Of a stretch of 64,000 bases of DNA, positions 9,233 through 17,140 are shown one piece after another. Both the position numbers and the translations under genes were made by a program. The stretch's first letter is position 1; the number at the start of each line of letters is the position of its first letter. Origin of the DNA: Paenibacillus agilis. Lineage in GTDB: Bacteria; Bacillota; Bacilli; Paenibacillales; Paenibacillaceae. The stretch is from NCBI RefSeq assembly GCF_007786455.1, contig NZ_VNJK01000001.1, forward strand, positions 1,386,074-1,450,073, given 5' to 3'. Below the pieces are notes generated by a model. The model did not search any database. It was not told the DNA's origin and saw only the letters and a list, made by a program, of their open reading frames with translations.

Positions 9233-9256
9233 GCACCGAGTGATCGGTGCTTTTTT
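9233..9256 (+). terminator. Intrinsic terminator after GNAT gene
   Basis: GCACCGA (9233-9239) and TCGGTGC (9244-9250) with a GTGA loop, then six T. Confidence 0.9.
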
Positions 9257-9288
9257 ATAGTGTGAATTGATCATTTGGTTGTTTATGT

Positions 9289-9304
9289 ATGAAATTAATT
9301 TCAT
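9289..9304 (+). promoter_or_regulatory. Perfect palindrome, candidate upstream DeoR operator
   Basis: ATGAAATTAATTTCAT is a perfect 16-base palindrome of ATGAAAT/ATTTCAT half-sites. The same half-sites recur inside the promoter at 9412-9426. B. subtilis DeoR is known to bind a palindrome plus a repeat of one half-site nearer the promoter, which fits. Confidence 0.55.
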
Positions 9305-9324
9305 CGAAGATTAAATTTTTATTT

Positions 9325-9338
9325 GGAAAACGTTAACA
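9325..9338 (+). promoter_or_regulatory. cre-like CcpA site upstream of deoR
   Basis: GGAAAACGTTAACA fits the cre consensus TGWAANCGNTNWCA with one mismatch (first base). A second, weaker box TGTAAGCGTTTTTCA at 9358-9372 has an extra T. The dra-nupC operon of B. subtilis is catabolite repressed, in line with this. Confidence 0.5.
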
Positions 9339-9403
9339 CACATACTCTAGTTGACGTTGTAAGCGTTTTTCAGTTACTATGTAATCAAATGACAAACACT
9401 TCT

Positions 9404-9432
9404 TTGACATAATTTCATAATGAAATGATAAC
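9404..9432 (+). promoter_or_regulatory. SigA-type promoter of the deo operon with operator in the spacer
   Basis: -35 TTGACA (9404-9409), 17-base spacer, -10 GATAAC (9427-9432, four of six matches to TATAAT). The spacer is filled by ATTTCAT-A-ATGAAAT (9412-9426), a perfect inverted repeat. A repressor bound there would exclude RNA polymerase, so this is a good candidate for DeoR autoregulation. Confidence 0.65.
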
Positions 9433-9487
9433 GTATCGAAACGGATTGGCTAATTTTGATAGGGTGCAGTAAGGAGATAACATTTTT

Positions 9488-10441
9488 ATGATTGAAAATG
9501 AAAAGCCTTACATCGTAGTAGAAGTTGCAAAACTTTATTATCAAATGGACCTCAGCCAGAAGGAGATTGCAGAAAAGCTAGGAATATCTCGCCCTTCTGT
9601 ATCACGTTACTTAAAGCTGGCGAAGCAAAGTGGAGTCGTTAAGATTGAAGTATTTGATCCTATCGATTACTGCTCAAGCTTGAAGGAACAGTTTCAGCAG
9701 CATTTCAATTTGAAAGAGTGCATCATTACGATGGCACCTGTAAATGATTCAGAAGTTATTAAAGAGGTAATATCTGAGAGTGTAGCCCAATATGTTCATG
9801 ACATTGTCAAGGACGGTGATACGATTGGCGTCACATGGGGAACGACACTGTATAAGATCGCCGGCAAAATGACTTCGAAGCATGTACAAAATGTAAGAGT
9901 CGTTCAGTTGAACGGTGGAATAAGCTTCTCAGCGGATACGTACGCGTTCGAAATTGCTAGTCTTGTAAGCGCTGCATTTCATACAACTCCATACTATGTA
10001 CCGGTTCCCGCAATTGTGGATCATACGTTGGTCAAACAAGCGATTATATCGGACAAGCACATCAAAAAAGTATTGGAGATTGGCCGTGAAGCAAACATTG
10101 CTATTGTAACAACAGGTACGCATCATAGTAATTCTGTTCTAATGAAGGCTGGCTATTTATCGCCTGATGAAATGAAGGCGTTGGATCAGACGAAGGCAGT
10201 CGGTGATATTTGCGCTCGTTATATTAATAGAGATGGACAAATCTGCTCTACAGACTTAGACGAACGTACAATAGGGATTGAACTGGATGTTCTTGCAAAG
10301 AAGGAAACTAGCATATTAGCAGCAGGTGGACGTGAAAAAGTAGATGTGATGTTAGGTGCTTTGCGAGGACGTTATGTAAATGTACTTGTAACAGACCAAT
10401 TCACAGCTCAAGCTATGCTAGACCAATTGAACGCAAACTAA
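9488..10441 (+). CDS. deoR: Deoxyribonucleoside regulator, SorC/DeoR family
   Basis: 317 residues. N-terminal helix-turn-helix at about 19-45 ([21 protein letters not shown]) followed by the SorC-type effector-binding domain with [15 protein letters not shown] and the C-terminal [24 protein letters not shown]. This is the B. subtilis DeoR type, not the E. coli DeoR type. In B. subtilis it represses dra-nupC-pdp until deoxyribose-5-phosphate binds. Start ATG 9488 after AAGGAG. First gene of deoR-deoC-nupC-pnp; matching half-sites lie upstream. Confidence 0.92.
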   Translation: MIENEKPYIVVEVAKLYYQMDLSQKEIAEKLGISRPSVSRYLKLAKQSGVVKIEVFDPIDYCSSLKEQFQQHFNLKECIITMAPVNDSEVIKEVISESVAQYVHDIVKDGDTIGVTWGTTLYKIAGKMTSKHVQNVRVVQLNGGISFSADTYAFEIASLVSAAFHTTPYYVPVPAIVDHTLVKQAIISDKHIKKVLEIGREANIAIVTTGTHHSNSVLMKAGYLSPDEMKALDQTKAVGDICARYINRDGQICSTDLDERTIGIELDVLAKKETSILAAGGREKVDVMLGALRGRYVNVLVTDQFTAQAMLDQLNAN

Positions 10442-10466
10442 TGGAATGAAGAAAGGAAGATTCAAG

Positions 10467-11153
10467 ATGAACCAGCAACTTGCAAACATGATTGACCATA
10501 CGCTATTGAAACCTAATGTACAAGATGAGCAAATCGTTGAACTATGCAAAGAGGCACGTGAGTATCAATTCGCTTCTGTTTGTGTTGAGCCTTGCTATGT
10601 ATCTCTAGCAGCTGAGCAGTTGAAAGATAGCGGAGTAGAAATTTGTACAGTTATCGGTTTCCCGCTTGGAGCAAACACATTGGCAACAAAAGTGTTTGAA
10701 GCAAAAGATGCAATTGCAAACGGTGCAACTGAAATCGATTATGTATTGAGCATCAGCGATGTATTGAACGGACGTTGGGAGCAAGTTGAGCGTGAAATGC
10801 GTGCGTTTACAGAACTTCGTGACGAAGCAAATGCAGGCGTAATCGTTAAAGTCATCTTGGAGACTTGTTACTTGACGGATGCACAAGTTGTAGAAGCTTG
10901 CCGCTTGGCTCGTGAAACAGGATTGGATTTCGTGAAAACGTCTACAGGTTTTGGTACAGGTGGAGCAACAGTTGATCACATTCGTATGATGCGTGAAACA
11001 GTCGGTGATGCATGTGGAGTGAAAGCGTCTGGCGGCATTCGTACACGTGAAGACGCATTGGCGATGGTAGAAGCAGGAGCAAGCCGTATTGGTGCAAGTG
11101 CAAGCGTTGCAATCGTTACGGATGGCGGCAGCAATGAAGGTAGCGGGTATTAA
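10467..11153 (+). CDS. deoC: Deoxyribose-phosphate aldolase
   Basis: 228 residues, TIM barrel class I aldolase. Signature IDHTLLKPN at the N-terminus, Asp in EIDYVLS, and the Schiff-base lysine in [14 protein letters not shown]; the second conserved lysine is in [10 protein letters not shown]. Converts 2-deoxyribose-5-phosphate to glyceraldehyde-3-phosphate and acetaldehyde. The start is ATG 10467 after GAAAGGAAG; the upstream in-frame codon at 10446 is too close to the deoR stop to carry its own site. Second gene of the operon, 25 bases after deoR. Confidence 0.96.
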   Translation: MNQQLANMIDHTLLKPNVQDEQIVELCKEAREYQFASVCVEPCYVSLAAEQLKDSGVEICTVIGFPLGANTLATKVFEAKDAIANGATEIDYVLSISDVLNGRWEQVEREMRAFTELRDEANAGVIVKVILETCYLTDAQVVEACRLARETGLDFVKTSTGFGTGGATVDHIRMMRETVGDACGVKASGGIRTREDALAMVEAGASRIGASASVAIVTDGGSNEGSGY

Positions 11154-11169
11154 GATTTAGAGTTTTAAT

Positions 11170-11212
11170 TGTGTGGCTTTTCGCTAATAGCGAACGAAAA
11201 GTTTGTCACACA
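11170..11212 (+). other. Intergenic hairpin between deoC and nupC
   Basis: GTGTG...CACAC outer arms and CTTTTCG/CGAAAAG inner arms form an interrupted stem without a T-tract. It is not a terminator; it may stabilise or partition the operon mRNA. Confidence 0.4.
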
Positions 11213-11234
11213 TTCATCTTAGGGAGGACATCTC

Positions 11235-12452
11235 ATGAACGTGTTAAGCGGCTTGATAGGGATTGCAGTTATTTTTGGAATCGGTTTTCTAATGTCTTCG
11301 AATCGTAAAGCGATTAAACCGCGTACGATATTGATTGGTTTGCTGCTGCAAATTACCTTCGCTTACTTGGCTATTAAAAATGAATATGGCGTAAAAGTAA
11401 TGGGGACGCTGTCTAACTTTGTTAATGGTTTGATCGGTTATGCGAATGACGGAATTATGTTCTTATTCGGTGGATTATATACAGAGCAATCTGGTATTGC
11501 ATTTGTGTTCGCATTCCAAGTGTTGCCGCTAGTTATATTCTTCGGAGCACTTATTGCAGCGCTTTATCATCTAGGCATTATGCAAATTATTATTCGTGTA
11601 CTTGGTGGCGGTATTTCTAAGCTTCTCGGTACAAGCAAGCCAGAATCTTTGTCTGCTGCAGCGAATATCTTTGTTGGTCAGTCTGAAGCACCACTTGTTG
11701 TTAAGCCATTCCTTCCCAAAATGACAAAGTCTGAGTTGTTCGCGGTAGTAACGGGTGGTCTAGCATCCGTATCCGGTTCTGTATTGGCTGGTATCGCAGG
11801 AATGGGTGTTGACCTTAAGTTCTTGTTGGCAGCTTGCTTTATGTCTATGCCATCCGGACTTATTATGGCGAAGTTGTTCATGCCTGAAACGGACAATTCC
11901 GAACGCACATTTACAATTGATGTGAAGAAAAATCAAGGTGAATCGGTTAACTTGATTGAAGCGATTTCCGTTGGTGCAATCGACGGTATGAAGCTAGCAG
12001 CTACAATTGGTGCAATGTTGCTTGCAATGACTTCCCTTATTGCGATGTTGAACGGTGGTCTTGGCGCAGTTGGTGGATGGTTCGGATTCAGCATTACACT
12101 TGAGCAAATCTTTGGCTATATCTTTGCTCCATTAGCACTAGCAATCGGTGTTCCTTGGTCTGAAGCTGTACAAGCTGGTACGTTTATCGGTCAAAAGATT
12201 GTATTGAACGAATTTGTTGCATACTCTAACTTTGCTCCTGTAATGGGCACACTGTCTGAGAAGACACAAGTTATTATTACATTCGCATTGTGCGGATTTG
12301 CTAACTTCTCCTCGATTGCAATCTGTGTAGGCGGTATCGGAAGCCTTGTTCCTGAGCGTCGTGCAGAAATTGCTTCGATCGGTCTAAGAGCGATGTTCGC
12401 AGGGGTGCTTGCTTCCTTGCTAAGTGCAACAATTGCAGGTATGTTCGTATAA
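11235..12452 (+). CDS. nupC: Concentrative nucleoside transporter, CNT/NupC family
   Basis: 405 residues, about 10 hydrophobic segments. The CNT core is visible: AANIFVGQSEAPLVVKPFL (nucleoside-binding GQSEAPL) in the first half and QAGTFIGQKIVLNEFVAY (KIVLNEFVAY) in the second. Imports nucleosides with H+ or Na+. Start after AGGGAGG at 11221-11227. Lies between deoC and the phosphorylase, so uptake, phosphorolysis and aldol cleavage are coded together. Confidence 0.95.
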   Translation: MNVLSGLIGIAVIFGIGFLMSSNRKAIKPRTILIGLLLQITFAYLAIKNEYGVKVMGTLSNFVNGLIGYANDGIMFLFGGLYTEQSGIAFVFAFQVLPLVIFFGALIAALYHLGIMQIIIRVLGGGISKLLGTSKPESLSAAANIFVGQSEAPLVVKPFLPKMTKSELFAVVTGGLASVSGSVLAGIAGMGVDLKFLLAACFMSMPSGLIMAKLFMPETDNSERTFTIDVKKNQGESVNLIEAISVGAIDGMKLAATIGAMLLAMTSLIAMLNGGLGAVGGWFGFSITLEQIFGYIFAPLALAIGVPWSEAVQAGTFIGQKIVLNEFVAYSNFAPVMGTLSEKTQVIITFALCGFANFSSIAICVGGIGSLVPERRAEIASIGLRAMFAGVLASLLSATIAGMFV

Positions 12453-12533
12453 TAAGAAGAAACAAGCTATAATAAGATAGCGATAACTTAAACAATAGTT
12501 GTTATATTATGTTTAGACACGGAGGGTTTTATT

Positions 12534-13352
12534 ATGCATCAAACAGCGCATATTAATGAAGCAAAAGACTTTATTTTGACAAAGACGAATCTTCGCCCAA
12601 CAATCGGTATGATTCTTGGTTCTGGTCTTGGCGGTCTTGCGGACGATATTGCTAACGCAGTTGTCATTCCGTACAGTGAAATTCCTCACTTTGCAAAGTC
12701 TGAGGCAGTAGGACATGCAAACGAGCTTGTTATCGGTGAATTGGAAGGTAAGATCGTCGTAGCTATGAAAGGTCGCTTCCACTACTATGAAGGTTATTCG
12801 TTGGATGATGTTACCTTCCCAGTACGTGTTATGAAAGCGCTTGGTGTGGAAAACGTAATTATTACGAATGCTTGTGGCGCGGTAAATACGAGCTACAAAG
12901 CTGGCGAGCTTATGCTTATTACAGACCACTTGAACCTTGTTATGAACAACCCGCTAATGGGACCTAACAACGACGAGCTAGGCGTTCGTTTCCAAGACTT
13001 GTCCAAAGCATACAGCCCAGAGCTTCGTGAATTGGCTCTACGTGTTGCAGATGCTCAAGGTATCAAAATGCAGCAAGGTGTATACGCTTGGTGGACAGGC
13101 CCAGCTTACGAAACACCAGCTGAAATCCGCATGATCCGTACGCTTGGCGCTGATGCAGTGGGGATGTCTACGGTACCAGAAGTTATCGTAGCGAACCACG
13201 CAGGCTTGAACGTACTAGGTATTTCTTGCTTGACGAACATGGCTTGTGGTATTCTTGACCAACCGCTTAACCACGAAGAGGTTATCGAGGTAGCTGCACA
13301 AGTAAGAACTTCATTCGTTGCACTTATTAAAGGAATCTTGAAAGAAGTTTAA
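12534..13352 (+). CDS. pupG: Purine nucleoside phosphorylase, trimeric PNP/MTAP type
   Basis: 272 residues. Phosphate-binding GSGLGGLADDI, RFHYYEGYS, NACGAVN, the purine-binding PAYETPAEIRMI and GADAVGMSTVPEVIVANH are all present. Phosphorolyses inosine, guanosine and deoxy forms to base and (deoxy)ribose-1-phosphate. Start after GGAGGG. It takes the last position of the deo operon, where B. subtilis has pdp (pyrimidine nucleoside phosphorylase). A second, hexameric-type PNP (deoD) is found at 31052-31762. Confidence 0.95.
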   Translation: MHQTAHINEAKDFILTKTNLRPTIGMILGSGLGGLADDIANAVVIPYSEIPHFAKSEAVGHANELVIGELEGKIVVAMKGRFHYYEGYSLDDVTFPVRVMKALGVENVIITNACGAVNTSYKAGELMLITDHLNLVMNNPLMGPNNDELGVRFQDLSKAYSPELRELALRVADAQGIKMQQGVYAWWTGPAYETPAEIRMIRTLGADAVGMSTVPEVIVANHAGLNVLGISCLTNMACGILDQPLNHEEVIEVAAQVRTSFVALIKGILKEV

Positions 13353-13373
13353 TCACATATAAAGTAGTGAGAT

Positions 13374-13407
13374 AAGGGTCTTATTCGTTAAGGCCCTTTT
13401 CTTATTT
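13374..13407 (+). terminator. Intrinsic terminator of the deo operon
   Basis: AAGGGTCTTA pairs with TAAGGCCCTT (one G-T pair), loop TTCGT, then a T-rich tail. Ends the deoR-deoC-nupC-pupG transcript. Confidence 0.85.
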
Positions 13408-13433
13408 ATTAATTTTTGAGGTGAATGGTTGCA

Positions 13434-14348
13434 GTGAAAGGAATTATTTATGTTTTATTGGGAGCATGTTTCTACGGAGTATTATCTACGTTCGTAAAAC
13501 TTGCATATGGTGAAGGTTTCATCGTCAATGATGTTGTAGGTATTCAGCTGCTGGTTGGTGCATTGATCCTATGGGGCCTGGTAGGTGGCAAGAAGCTGAT
13601 AGGCTCTAAGCAAGCTGGAAAGGCTAGTCGCCAGCCAGCTATGAATGAGGCGTTGTTTTTGCTTGTTGTGGGTTCCTCTACGGGGCTAACTGGTGTCTTC
13701 TATTATCAGAGCTTGCAATATGTATCCGCTTCCTTCGCGATATTGCTCTTATTCCAGTTCACTTGGATGGGGGTTGTATTAGAAGCGATCACTACACGCA
13801 AATTTCCTGCTAAAGAGAAGTTGGTTGCACTTATTCCGTTGTTAGTAGGAACAGTCATTGCTGGTGGAATGCTGTCTAAGGGAGTTACTTTCCATACGCA
13901 AGGTATCATATACGGTCTATTATCGGCTCTAACGTATACGATATTTATTTTTGTTAGTGGTCGTGTAGCGACAGATGCTGACTCTATCACGCGCACTGCC
14001 TATATGGTAACAGGCGGCTTTATCGTAGCGGCCATCGTCGTGACACCTACATTCTTCTTCGATCCGTCCATTATTTTCGATGGACTTGGCAAATACGGCT
14101 TGATTCTTGGTATTATGGGTCCTGTTTTATCGACGCTGTTCTTTGCAAAAGGAGTACCGCTTACGGGGGCTGGCATGGCCTCTATTTTAGGGGCGATGGA
14201 GCTTCCAATGGCCATCGTGATGTCGATGCTTGTGCTTCATGAGCATGTGAGTCTGCTTCAATGGGGCGGTGTTGCGCTCATTATGTTTGGCGTAGCATGG
14301 CCGGAGTTAGTTAAGCGTAGACGAATGAGAAAGGCTTCAACCGCATAA
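13434..14348 (+). CDS. EamA/DMT-superfamily transporter
   Basis: 304 residues in ten hydrophobic segments arranged as two EamA repeats, the second around GIIYGLLSALTYTIFIFVSG and ending at LLQWGGVALIMFGVAWPEL. Likely metabolite or drug exporter; substrate unknown. The GTG at 13434 is chosen because GAGGTG (13418-13423) is 10 bases upstream; the ATG at 13425 is only one base from that site. Monocistronic, between two terminators. Confidence 0.85.
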   Translation: MKGIIYVLLGACFYGVLSTFVKLAYGEGFIVNDVVGIQLLVGALILWGLVGGKKLIGSKQAGKASRQPAMNEALFLLVVGSSTGLTGVFYYQSLQYVSASFAILLLFQFTWMGVVLEAITTRKFPAKEKLVALIPLLVGTVIAGGMLSKGVTFHTQGIIYGLLSALTYTIFIFVSGRVATDADSITRTAYMVTGGFIVAAIVVTPTFFFDPSIIFDGLGKYGLILGIMGPVLSTLFFAKGVPLTGAGMASILGAMELPMAIVMSMLVLHEHVSLLQWGGVALIMFGVAWPELVKRRRMRKASTA

Positions 14349-14352
14349 ATGA

Positions 14353-14380
14353 AAAGGGAGCGTAGAGCTCCCTTTTTTTT
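14353..14380 (+). terminator. Intrinsic terminator after EamA gene
   Basis: GGGAGC (14356-14361) and GCTCCC (14367-14372), then eight T. Confidence 0.92.
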
Positions 14381-14645
14381 GTATGTAGAGCAGGGAGGTT
14401 TTTTGTAGATTAGATTTGTAAATATACAGTAGAAATCCTCGAAAAATAACTTATATGCATCTATGCAGCAAGACTTAGTGACGAACTGTCCCTGAGTCTT
14501 ATTGTTTATTTTGTAGAAGTTGTCTACAAATATATTGCTAATACTAGAGTAGCGGCGTACAATCTTGGCGAAAGCACAATCTATTACGAAAGGGAAGCTT
14601 GTGCTGTTCATTACTAGACTATTCTTATGAAGAGGAGAAATGAAA

Positions 14646-15119
14646 ATGATCAAGAAACTTACGGTAGCAAGTGTGTTGGCAGTAGCGCTGCTCGGTTCAG
14701 CAGTTGGGGTGCAGGCAGCGGCAGTTACTACGAATCAGGTATCCTCTTTAGGATATCAAACAAATAGCTATGGAGCAGAGGCAGGCGTGAAATCTCTCCA
14801 TAATATCCCTCCTGGATGGGTACATGTAAGAACAACGGGTCCGAGTTGGGATCAAACATTCATTATTAAAAATCTAAATGGCGCCCCTTATGGAGCGGAA
14901 GTAGGCATCAAGTCATTTTATAATCTACCTAGTGGTTGGGTTCATGTAAGTACGACAGGACCAAGTTGGGATCAAACGTTCATTATTAAAAATCTAAATG
15001 GTGCTCCAAGCGGAGCGCAAGTAGGAGTGAAATCATTCTATAACATACCTGTCGGGTGGGTGCATATTTCAACGACAGGTCCAAGTTGGGATCAAACATA
15101 TATTTACAAAAAACTTTAA
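14646..15119 (+). CDS. Secreted protein of three 40-residue repeats, function unknown
   Basis: 157 residues. An N-terminal signal peptide (KK, hydrophobic VASVLAVALLGSAVGV, AxA-type cleavage after VQA). The rest is three nearly identical 40-residue units sharing G-A-E/Q-x-G-V/I-K-S...N-I/L-P-x-GWVH, then TTGPSWDQT, then IIKNLNGAP; the last unit is cut at IYKKL. The start is ATG 14646, eight bases after AGAGGAG; the ATG at 14640 is only two bases from it. No cysteines in the mature part. Conserved Trp, His and Asp per unit suggest a ligand-binding repeat, but no family is recognised. Stand-alone gene with its own terminator-free 3' end. Confidence 0.85.
   Translation: MIKKLTVASVLAVALLGSAVGVQAAAVTTNQVSSLGYQTNSYGAEAGVKSLHNIPPGWVHVRTTGPSWDQTFIIKNLNGAPYGAEVGIKSFYNLPSGWVHVSTTGPSWDQTFIIKNLNGAPSGAQVGVKSFYNIPVGWVHISTTGPSWDQTYIYKKL
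14769..15116 (+). repeat. Tandem 120-bp coding repeat, 2.9 copies
   Basis: Units at 14769-14888, 14889-15008 and 15009-15116, exactly 120, 120 and 108 bases, all in frame. Units 1 and 2 share long identical runs around the segment coding for WDQTFIIKNLNGAP, so the expansion looks recent or is homogenised. Confidence 0.95.
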
Positions 15120-15291
15120 TTCACCTTACATGTACTAGCATTAATATTCCTCTTCGTTTCTTCTATACGACACACTTTTAAGGCGTTTTAGCATGATTCA
15201 GCGGCTATACTGACTTTTCAGAGTATTCTTCTTCCATTAAGTTTGTGAGAATTCATCCTTTTTACTATGTGACATTTTTAAAATGTAAAGC

Positions 15292-15348
15292 TAAAAAGCC
15301 TGCAATACTCTTGCACCAGCTTAAGCTGACGAAAAGAGATTGCAGGCT
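15292..15348 (-). terminator. Extended terminator hairpin of trhO
   Basis: AGCCTGCAAT (15297-15306) pairs with ATTGCAGGCT (15339-15348); the loop itself contains the perfect palindrome CAGCTTAAGCTG (15317-15328). On the minus strand a five-T run follows. Confidence 0.75.
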
Positions 15349-15382
15349 CTTTATGTTATTTTGTAATGTGATTATAAAAGGG

Positions 15383-16285
15383 TTATACTGCTGCGGCAGC
15401 AGTTTTATCAGCGCACTCTGTTGAACAGTGTCCGTTGTGCTCAGCTTCGCACTCGTCACAAACGATATGCTGCAAGTGGCAGGAATCAAGCTCACAGTTA
15501 ATATAACGATCTGCTGGCTTTTCACAGTGATGACAGCGACCTACGATAACCGCTTCATCTGTATGGTTGATTGGCACAGAAATACGCTCATCAAATACAT
15601 AGCATGAACCATCGAATAATCTTCCTTGTACCTCTGTATCTTTACCATAGGTAACGATACCACCGTCAAGTTGGTATACTTCATCGAAGCCTTCTTGAAT
15701 CATCCAGCTGCTCAAAATCTCACAGCGGATACCGCCCGTACAGTACGTAAGGATCTTCTTGTCCTTAAGATCACTCATATTTTCACGAATCCACTCTGGG
15801 AACTCTCTAAAGCTGTCAACTTCAGGACGAATTGCATTGCGGAAGTGCCCGAGATCGAATTCATAGCCTGTACGGCCATCAAGTACGACTACATCATCAC
15901 GTTGTAAATACTCATGCCATTCTGCTGGGCTAAGATGGCCACCTGTAAGTACATTAGGATCAAGATTTCTATCATCTACACGGAACGTAACAAGTTCCTT
16001 TTTATAACGGACATGCATCTTTTTAAAAGCATGTTCTTCTACTGGATCTATTTTAAAAACCGTATCTGCAAACAGAGGGTTTTGTTTCAAATCCTGCATA
16101 TACTGTTCTGTTTGTTCGATTGTTCCTGTTAATGTACCATTGATACCGCCATCCGCGATCAAGATGCGACCTTTAATGCCTAACTGTTTGCAATATTCCA
16201 AATGTTCTTGAGCAAGCTGCTCAGCATTCGGAACGTCAACAAATTTATAGAAAAGCAAAAGTGCAAATTTAGCTTTTTCAGTCAA
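15383..16285 (-). CDS. trhO: tRNA uridine(34) 5-hydroxylase, rhodanese-related (TrhO/YbfQ)
   Basis: 300 residues. An N-terminal acylphosphatase-like part (LLFYKFVDVPNAEQLAQEHLEYC, GINGTLTG), a rhodanese domain with catalytic loop CTGGIRCE, and a C-terminal Cys-rich tail (CHHCEKPADRYINC, CDECEAEH) likely binding zinc. It hydroxylates U34 in tRNA, the first step to 5-methoxyuridine in Gram-positives. The start is TTG 16285, five bases after AGGTGA; the GTG at 16294 lies inside that ribosome binding site. A GTG start would add three residues. Confidence 0.88.
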   Translation of the reverse strand: MTEKAKFALLLFYKFVDVPNAEQLAQEHLEYCKQLGIKGRILIADGGINGTLTGTIEQTEQYMQDLKQNPLFADTVFKIDPVEEHAFKKMHVRYKKELVTFRVDDRNLDPNVLTGGHLSPAEWHEYLQRDDVVVLDGRTGYEFDLGHFRNAIRPEVDSFREFPEWIRENMSDLKDKKILTYCTGGIRCEILSSWMIQEGFDEVYQLDGGIVTYGKDTEVQGRLFDGSCYVFDERISVPINHTDEAVIVGRCHHCEKPADRYINCELDSCHLQHIVCDECEAEHNGHCSTECADKTAAAAV

Positions 16286-16550
16286 ATGAATCACCTGTTC
16301 GTTTAGATTTGGGTACTGTTCTTAGCGACTATTTGCATAGTGACTGATCAGTACGTGTTAGATAGTAAACCATTTTCTATAGAAAGTATTGTATCACAAA
16401 TAGTGATGAAATTCACAGTGGGAGTTCAATCCTAATCTGACAGTAAGCTAGAATTATCATACGGGGAGATTATGGACAATTTATCCACTTCGATGGTTAA
16501 ATGAAGAGACGGTTATTAAGCAGATTTTATTTAACATCTGGGAGGTTTCT

Positions 16551-17000
16551 ATGATACATACATTAATAGTAGACAATGAAGCAATTGCTAAACAAATGCT
16601 TGATGTGCAAATTCCTTCTTATCAAGTAGAGGCTGAATTAATCGGCTTTTATGATATTCCGCCATTGAAGGATACTGTGGAAACATTAATGGCTAGCAAT
16701 GAGACTTTTAAAGGTTATTATGTAGAGGGAGAACTGACTGCCTTTATTTCTTATATAGACGAGGGACAGTTAATAGATATTTGTCGCTTGGTCGTACATC
16801 CCGATCATTTTAGAAAAGGAATTGCTAAAAAACTAGTCGCGCATATTATAGATGATATCGCAAAAAATAAAAAAGTGATTGTGAGTACAGGCGCAAAGAA
16901 TACACCTGCTAAGCAATTGTACAAACAATGTGGCTTTCAAGAAATGAAAGAAATCGAAGTGGCACCTCATATGTTCATTACTTCGTTTGAGAGAAAATAG
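16551..17000 (+). CDS. GNAT-family N-acetyltransferase
   Basis: 149 residues. Motif A CRLVVHPDHFRKGIAKKLVA (Q/R-x-x-G-I/A) and motif B NTPAKQLYKQCGFQEM. Start after GGGAGG. Substrate unknown. Convergent with the PAP2 gene. Confidence 0.88.
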   Translation: MIHTLIVDNEAIAKQMLDVQIPSYQVEAELIGFYDIPPLKDTVETLMASNETFKGYYVEGELTAFISYIDEGQLIDICRLVVHPDHFRKGIAKKLVAHIIDDIAKNKKVIVSTGAKNTPAKQLYKQCGFQEMKEIEVAPHMFITSFERK

Positions 17001-17035
17001 GCTCGAAAAACATACCTCGAAAATCATACATAAAG

Positions 17036-17100
17036 AAGAGCTATTGGTCATTGTTCGGGTTCAACCCTGTTCAATCATCCAACAGCTCTTTATTAGAATA
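17036..17100. terminator. Bidirectional hairpin between convergent genes
   Basis: AAGAGCT (17036-17042) and AGCTCTT (17094-17100), extended by TTGG/CCAA, with an inner GGGTT-C-AACCC stem at 17057-17067. T-rich flanks are modest on both strands. Confidence 0.55.
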
Positions 17101-17140
17101 GGCATAAATTCAAACTCAATAATTCACTACTACTTGAACA

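Noticed and set aside
14769-15116. CRISPR-like or mobile repeat array
   Set aside because: The 120-base repeats are continuous, in frame and code for a secreted repeat protein; there are no spacers.
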